A stretch of DNA of 64,000 nt from Larkinella knui (GTDB lineage: Bacteria; Bacteroidota; Bacteroidia; Cytophagales; Spirosomataceae), in NCBI RefSeq assembly GCF_003858645.1, contig NZ_RQJP01000002.1, positions 868,001 to 932,000 on the forward strand. The letters are read 5' to 3'. Shown here one piece after another: positions 59,464-64,000 of the stretch (positions are counted from its first letter, which is position 1; the number at the start of each line of letters is the position of its first letter). The translations under genes and the position numbers were made by a program. The notes under the pieces were generated by a model. The model worked only from the letters and a program-made list of their open reading frames with translations, was not told where the DNA came from and did not search any database.

Positions 59464-61878
59464 ATGCAAAAAGCAGGATTGCTCTGGTTATGTTTTTTCA
59501 CATACTTAACCACGTTCGCCCAAACCCCCGCCCCCCAACTGGCCAAACCGAATCCCCGCTGGCAAACCGACTTCTGGAAAGCCCAGTGGATTGGTCACCC
59601 GACGGCGCCCATCCGGGCGTATGGCGTGTATCACTTCCGCAAGAGTTTTGATCTGGCCCAAAAACCGGCCCGGTTCGTAATCAATGTGTCCGGCGATAAC
59701 CGCTACCGGCTGTTTGTCAATGGCAAAGCCGTCGTTTCCGGCCCCGCCCGCAGCGATTTGCAAAACTGGAATTACGAAACCGTCGACATTGCTCCATACC
59801 TGACTGCCGGCAAAAATACGCTGGCGGCTGTGGTTACCTACATGGCCGAATACGCGCCTTTTGCGCAGATGCACTACCAGTTTGGGTTTATCGTGCAGGG
59901 CGATGGCGACGCCGAGCAGGTGGTCAATACCAACAACACGTGGAAAATTTACCAGAATCCGGCCTATTCCCCGGTTATTAACGACATTCCGAAACTGCGG
60001 ACCTACATCGTCATGGGCGCGGGCGACCGGGTCGAGGCCGCGAAATATCCGTGGGGTTGGGAAGAACCGGCCTTCGACGATGCGGCCTGGACGCCCGCCA
60101 AGCCGATCGGCTGGCCCGCCAAACCGCGTGGTTTGGGAACCGACGGCAACTGGAATCTGGTGCCGCGAACGATTCCGTTCCTGGAAGAAATTCCGCAACG
60201 GCTGGCGACGGTCCGGCGGGCGGAAGGCGTCGATGTGGATGACGATTTTTTGCAGGGAAAGAATTCGTTTACCGTTCACCGCAACCACAAAGCCGTTATC
60301 CTCTTCGATCAGGGCCATCTGACCAATGCGTTTCCCGAACTAACCGTCAGCCGGGGAAAAGACGCCGTCATTACGCTGGGCTATGCCGAAGCGATGGTGG
60401 ACGACAAACGGCAAAAAGGCAATCGCAACCAGGTGGAAGGCAAGCAGTTGATCGGGTTTGAAGACCAGTTTATCGGCGATGGCACCAGGCAGAAGCGCAC
60501 CTTTCGGCCGCTGTTGTTCCGGACCTACCGGTATTTGCAGATTACGATCGAAACCAGGGGCGAACCGCTGGAAGTTCACGACCTGATGGGTCATTTTACG
60601 GGCTACCCCTTTCAGGAAAAAGCCCGGTTTGCCAGCAGCGACGAGAGTCTGAAAAACATCTGGAACGTGGGCTGGCGGACGGCCCGGCTTTGTGCCGGTG
60701 AAACCTACTACGACTGTCCGTATTACGAGCAATTGCAGTATACCGGCGATACGCGCATTCAGTCGTTCATTTCGCTGTACGTCACGGGCGACGACCGGCT
60801 GATGCGGAAAGCCATCGCGGACTATGACCACAGCCGGTTCAGCGACGGTTTGACGCAAAGCCGCTACCCGAGTGCCGATTTCCAGGTCATTCCGCCGTTT
60901 TCGCTGTATTGGGTGACGATGGTGTATGATTACTGGATGCACCGCAAAGACGATCCGTTTGTCGAATCCATGCTGCCGGGCATCACGAGCGTGCTGGACT
61001 GGCACGAAAAACGGCTGGCGACCAACGGCTTGAACGGCCCGCTGGAATGGTGGAACTTCGTCGACTGGTCGAAGTGGGATGCGCCGGACGAAGGCATGGG
61101 CGGAGTACCGAAGGGGGCCCGGAAAGGCGGTTCGGCCATTCTGACTCTGCAACAGGCCTATACCATGCAGCGGATTTCGCAGGTTTTCTATCATTATGGC
61201 AAAAACCAGCAGGCCGAGCATTACCGGCTGGTTGGTATCCGGCTGGCCAAAAATGTGTACGACCGCTGCTGGGATGCGGGCCGGGGATTGATGGCCGATA
61301 CGCCAGACAAAACCGGTTTTAGCCAGCACGCCAACATCTGGGCCATTCTGACCGATGCCGTGCCGGTGGCGCAGCAAAAGGTCCTGATGCAGAAGGTAAT
61401 GGCCGACCGTAGCGACGGACCGCCAAACCTGATTCAGGCGACCTTCTACTTCAAATTCTACCTGTTTCAGGCGCTGAAAAAAACCGGTATGGCCGATCAG
61501 TTTCTGCCGATGCTGAAACCGTGGCACGACATGCTGGCGATGGGCCTGACGACGTTTGCCGAAAATCCCGAACCCACCCGCTCCGACTGCCACGCGTGGA
61601 GTGCATCCCCGAATTACGAGTTTCTGTCGACGGTTTGCGGCATCAATCCGGCTTCACCCGGTTTTGCGTCGGTGCTCATCACGCCCTATCTGGGGAATCT
61701 GCAATTTGCGGAAGGAGCCATGCCACACCCCGCCGGGGAAATTGCCGTACGGTTTGACAAAACGCCAACCGGCGGCTTGAAAGGCACCGTTACCTTACCC
61801 GATGGGCTGACCGGGACGCTGAAATGGAAAGGAAAAACGGTGGTTTTGAAGGAAGGGCAGCAGACGGTTAATTTATAG
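59464..61878 (+). CDS. alpha-L-rhamnosidase (GH78)
   Basis: The 804-residue exported enzyme has a short signal peptide (GLLWLCFFTYLTTFAQ), N-terminal beta-sandwich domains (about 30-370; QWIGHP, FRKSFDLAQKPARFVINVSGDNRYRLFVNG) and an (alpha/alpha)6 barrel (about 380-720). The barrel has CAGETYYDCPYYEQLQYTGDTRIQ, VDWSKWD and DCHAWSASPNYEF, matching GH78. It ends with a beta-domain. It removes terminal rhamnose from plant glycosides or pectin. The ATG at 59464 yields the signal peptide; an upstream start overlapping the Fic gene does not. Confidence 0.9.
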   Translation: MQKAGLLWLCFFTYLTTFAQTPAPQLAKPNPRWQTDFWKAQWIGHPTAPIRAYGVYHFRKSFDLAQKPARFVINVSGDNRYRLFVNGKAVVSGPARSDLQNWNYETVDIAPYLTAGKNTLAAVVTYMAEYAPFAQMHYQFGFIVQGDGDAEQVVNTNNTWKIYQNPAYSPVINDIPKLRTYIVMGAGDRVEAAKYPWGWEEPAFDDAAWTPAKPIGWPAKPRGLGTDGNWNLVPRTIPFLEEIPQRLATVRRAEGVDVDDDFLQGKNSFTVHRNHKAVILFDQGHLTNAFPELTVSRGKDAVITLGYAEAMVDDKRQKGNRNQVEGKQLIGFEDQFIGDGTRQKRTFRPLLFRTYRYLQITIETRGEPLEVHDLMGHFTGYPFQEKARFASSDESLKNIWNVGWRTARLCAGETYYDCPYYEQLQYTGDTRIQSFISLYVTGDDRLMRKAIADYDHSRFSDGLTQSRYPSADFQVIPPFSLYWVTMVYDYWMHRKDDPFVESMLPGITSVLDWHEKRLATNGLNGPLEWWNFVDWSKWDAPDEGMGGVPKGARKGGSAILTLQQAYTMQRISQVFYHYGKNQQAEHYRLVGIRLAKNVYDRCWDAGRGLMADTPDKTGFSQHANIWAILTDAVPVAQQKVLMQKVMADRSDGPPNLIQATFYFKFYLFQALKKTGMADQFLPMLKPWHDMLAMGLTTFAENPEPTRSDCHAWSASPNYEFLSTVCGINPASPGFASVLITPYLGNLQFAEGAMPHPAGEIAVRFDKTPTGGLKGTVTLPDGLTGTLKWKGKTVVLKEGQQTVNL

Positions 61879-61910
61879 GTCCGACCTTCATTTCCGTGGA
61901 GAACAATCAG

Positions 61911-62047
61911 CCCACGATTAAAATCGGGGGTCTAAACAGAAATAACGGCCGTGCTGGCAACCGTTTTAACGGTTTTGTAGTCCTTAAACCGTTAAAACAG
62001 TTGCCTAAAATTCGCTTTTTCGTTCAACCCCCGGTTAAAACCGGGGG
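61911..62047. repeat. cluster of three palindromes downstream of rhamnosidase gene
   Basis: The arms GGCAACCGTTTTAACGGTTT (61956-61975) and AAACCGTTAAAACAGTTGCC (61986-62005) form a 20-bp stem with one mismatch. They are flanked by two self-complementary blocks of similar design at 61911-61930 and 62028-62046 (CCCCCGGTTAAAACCGGGGG type). It lies between convergent genes and can terminate both. Confidence 0.6.
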
Positions 62048-62080
62048 CTGGTAAACAAACGGAATCAGTTTCGACATTAT

Positions 62081-63700
62081 TCACTCCTTTTTCCGCTCAA
62101 AAATCCGCACATCTTCGATGGTTTTCACCAGCCGATAATGCCGATCGATATACGTTTTGATGCTCGGAAAATTTTCAAACTCAAAGGCATTCTCCGCAAA
62201 CAGCGAGATTCTGGGTGACAGCACATCCACAAACAGGCGGGGTTTATTCCGCTCCATGTCACTCAGAAACTCTTTGATCCGAAATTCCCGCGTCGACGTC
62301 GGGTAATACACCCAGAATGTGTCGGACGCGCGGTATCCCATCGGCCGACGCGTATACGAATAGAGCCGATCGACATAGCCCCACAGCACCAATCCATCCT
62401 CAGCCTGGCTTCGTTGCCGGATTTCAGCCGAGATTTTCTGGAATAAGGGCTCGCCCGGATGGATGTCAAGCGGTTTCCGGAAAAAACCGTTCACGGAAGC
62501 CTGCGTTAAAACCGTTAGCAGGCAAAAAAAGAGAATCTTCCGATTGAACGAAGAACGGGACAATTCGCTCAGAACAGCGAGGACCAACAAGCCCGGCAAA
62601 AGCAGAAAAAGCAGGTAATGCGTATAGTTGTTTCCGGCCTGCAAAACGGCATAGAAGCTGGCAATCAGCCAGATACCGCCCAGCCAGAGCCGCTCCTTCT
62701 GCTCGGGAGCCAACGAAACCGGGCGACGAACAACCAGTCCGATGCCATACAGCAGAATACCGCCGAAAATACCGGTCCAGTACAGTGGAAATTGATAGGA
62801 TTGAAAGAGGTATCTGGCAATATGCAGGGGCGAAAACCGCTCTGCCGGCGATAAATCGGAATATTCGGTGGTGTAGGAATAGACAAAATAATTGCTGAAA
62901 TAATCGCCCCAAAACGCTGTCAGATCATCCCGACTGCCGTAATAAAGAGTCAAAAGCAGCACCGGCAGCAATGCACCGCCAACCAGGCTGAACACCTTGA
63001 CAAACCGGCGGGTTTGGTACAGTTTCCAGGCGGCAAACAGGCCAAAAACCAGGCCCATCGGCACGGTCTGAAACTTGACGAAAGGTAACCAGCCGAGCCA
63101 AAACCCGATCGCAAATGCCCGTACCGCCGATCCGGTATTGCCGCGGAGAATCCAGAAAAGCCCGGTGATCAACCAAAGATTTCCCATGTTTTCGGAGTTG
63201 AAACTGGCAAAATCGTTTTTCCAGACCGTACTCAGAAGCAAAATGGGGAGCCAAACCAGCAGCAGTGCCCGTTCTTCGGCGAGGTAATTTTTCAAGAGTC
63301 GCCAGAAAATCCAGAACGTCAGGCACCAAAGCAGCACGCCAATCAAGTCGGCAAGGCGATAATCAACGGGTATGCCCGCCAGTTCGACAAGGGCCAGCGG
63401 TAGCACGGCCAGCGGCCGGCCGTCGGAATAATTCAGTAAGGTATAGAGCGGATCTTCGGCCTGCCCCACGGTTAGAGCGGTTGCAATCCAGGTGCTGGTA
63501 TCCACGTTATGCTCCCGGTTTTGGGCATAAAGCAGCCGGATTCCGATGAAAAGCAGGAACGAAATCCCCAGCATTGTGCGGGTGGAAAACCGGGGAAAAG
63601 CATTGGGGATGAGGGCTTTTCGACCAATCACGACACTCCAGCCAGCCAGCACAAGCATACTAAAAAGCCGGAAAGGCAGCGCATAGACTACGGTTTCCAT
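62081..63700 (-). CDS. polytopic membrane protein, glycosyltransferase-39-like
   Basis: The 539-residue protein has about 10-11 hydrophobic helices in the first 400 residues. An early extracytoplasmic loop (RLLYAQNREHNVDTSTWIATALTVGQAEDPLYTLLNYSDGRPLAVLP) has the acidic spots typical of GT-C enzymes. A soluble C-terminal domain (about 415-539) follows. Such enzymes transfer sugars from lipid carriers in the envelope. The start at 63700 overlaps the stop of the upstream gene (ATGA), so the two are translationally coupled. Family membership is inferred from topology, not a clear motif. Confidence 0.6.
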   Translation of the reverse strand: METVVYALPFRLFSMLVLAGWSVVIGRKALIPNAFPRFSTRTMLGISFLLFIGIRLLYAQNREHNVDTSTWIATALTVGQAEDPLYTLLNYSDGRPLAVLPLALVELAGIPVDYRLADLIGVLLWCLTFWIFWRLLKNYLAEERALLLVWLPILLLSTVWKNDFASFNSENMGNLWLITGLFWILRGNTGSAVRAFAIGFWLGWLPFVKFQTVPMGLVFGLFAAWKLYQTRRFVKVFSLVGGALLPVLLLTLYYGSRDDLTAFWGDYFSNYFVYSYTTEYSDLSPAERFSPLHIARYLFQSYQFPLYWTGIFGGILLYGIGLVVRRPVSLAPEQKERLWLGGIWLIASFYAVLQAGNNYTHYLLFLLLPGLLVLAVLSELSRSSFNRKILFFCLLTVLTQASVNGFFRKPLDIHPGEPLFQKISAEIRQRSQAEDGLVLWGYVDRLYSYTRRPMGYRASDTFWVYYPTSTREFRIKEFLSDMERNKPRLFVDVLSPRISLFAENAFEFENFPSIKTYIDRHYRLVKTIEDVRIFERKKE

Positions 63701-64000
63701 CAGCGCATGACGGTAAATACGGAACTGCCAAAAGGCGGAGCCTGAAAAAACCGTTCTTCCAAACGAAGCACCCGCCAGAACAGCGCATTCAGCCAGGGCG
63801 GAGGTAGCTTTACGTCGGAATGAACCGGTTGCGCAGGATTCAACCGCCAAACGAAAAGCTGCACTTTCCGCACGAACCAAATGGGAATGGTCAGCAGAAA
63901 ATTCCAGTAGACATTGCGGTTCAAAGCAAAACCGGTATGCCGGGCGAAGTCCGCCATCTCGGCTTTTACAAACCGGCGGGAAATGGCCAGCGCAATGTCG
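63700..64000 (-). CDS. C-terminal part of a class I SAM-dependent methyltransferase-like protein (cut by window end)
   Basis: The frame is open to the window end, giving the last ~99 residues (ALAISRRFVKAE... LLTIPIWFVRKVQLFVWRL... PPPWLNALFWRVLRLEERFFQAPPFGSSVFTVMR). The ending, a lipid-facing amphipathic helix followed by PFGSSVFTV, resembles the tails of methyltransferases found in envelope glycan loci. It overlaps the next gene by ATGA. The catalytic part lies outside the window, so the call is tentative. Confidence 0.5.
   Translation of the reverse strand, partial: DIALAISRRFVKAEMADFARHTGFALNRNVYWNFLLTIPIWFVRKVQLFVWRLNPAQPVHSDVKLPPPWLNALFWRVLRLEERFFQAPPFGSSVFTVMR

Overview
The window looks like a chromosome segment of a Cytophagales bacterium, most likely Spirosomaceae (Spirosoma/Larkinella type). 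This rests on protein types, not on any database search: long paralogous FtsX/MacB-like permeases, a DUF5690 membrane protein, DUF1080 and CBM9 carbohydrate proteins, a putative bacillithiol reductase, weak Shine-Dalgarno sites, TAnnTTTG-like promoter boxes, and many intergenic palindromic repeats. I recognised no rRNA, tRNA, CRISPR array or intact insertion sequence.

Layout. 1-10.5 kb: four FtsX-type ABC permeases in a row (the first cut by the window edge) with no ATPase gene, interrupted by two small unknown genes and a membrane-anchored winged-helix regulator. 10.7-18.9 kb: housekeeping and small genes (signal peptidase I, DUF1330-like, YtxH, NYN/LOTUS, cupin, outer-membrane barrel, YqgE, DUF5690, pyruvate kinase). 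19-26.5 kb: a trehalose block with trehalase, a TreS-maltokinase fusion and an OtsA-OtsB fusion, so both synthesis routes and degradation lie together. 26.5-35.5 kb: GntP permease, aquaporin, secreted sugar enzymes (DUF1080, GH43-like with discoidin domain), a PAS histidine kinase and a cytochrome c-PQQ sugar dehydrogenase.

36.5-44.4 kb is a visibly AT-rich accessory island. It starts with a compact Dam methylase - HerA ATPase - NurA nuclease operon, followed by a HipA-like kinase translationally coupled to a DUF3037 protein, an Xre-RES toxin-antitoxin pair and a GIY-YIG-type protein. I read it as a defence island. The Dam-HerA-NurA set is the best candidate for an undescribed system: a modification enzyme next to a helicase-nuclease pair.

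44.4-64 kb returns to GC-richer core-like sequence: CBM9 protein, a WYL regulator divergent from two tandem paralogues of an unknown family that share an upstream motif, a PIN toxin-antitoxin pair, PriA, DoxX, a KefF/KefC-like potassium efflux pair next to a YpdA-like reductase, a purple-acid-phosphatase-like protein, a Fic protein whose catalytic His is replaced by Tyr, an alpha-L-rhamnosidase and a membrane glycosyltransferase-like protein overlapping a gene cut by the window end.

A second theme is repeats. Palindromic elements sit at many gene ends and in places encode protein termini. The most striking is a 258-bp element with 53-bp perfect terminal inverted repeats, flanked by a 72-bp duplication of the ypdA/phosphatase gene junction.
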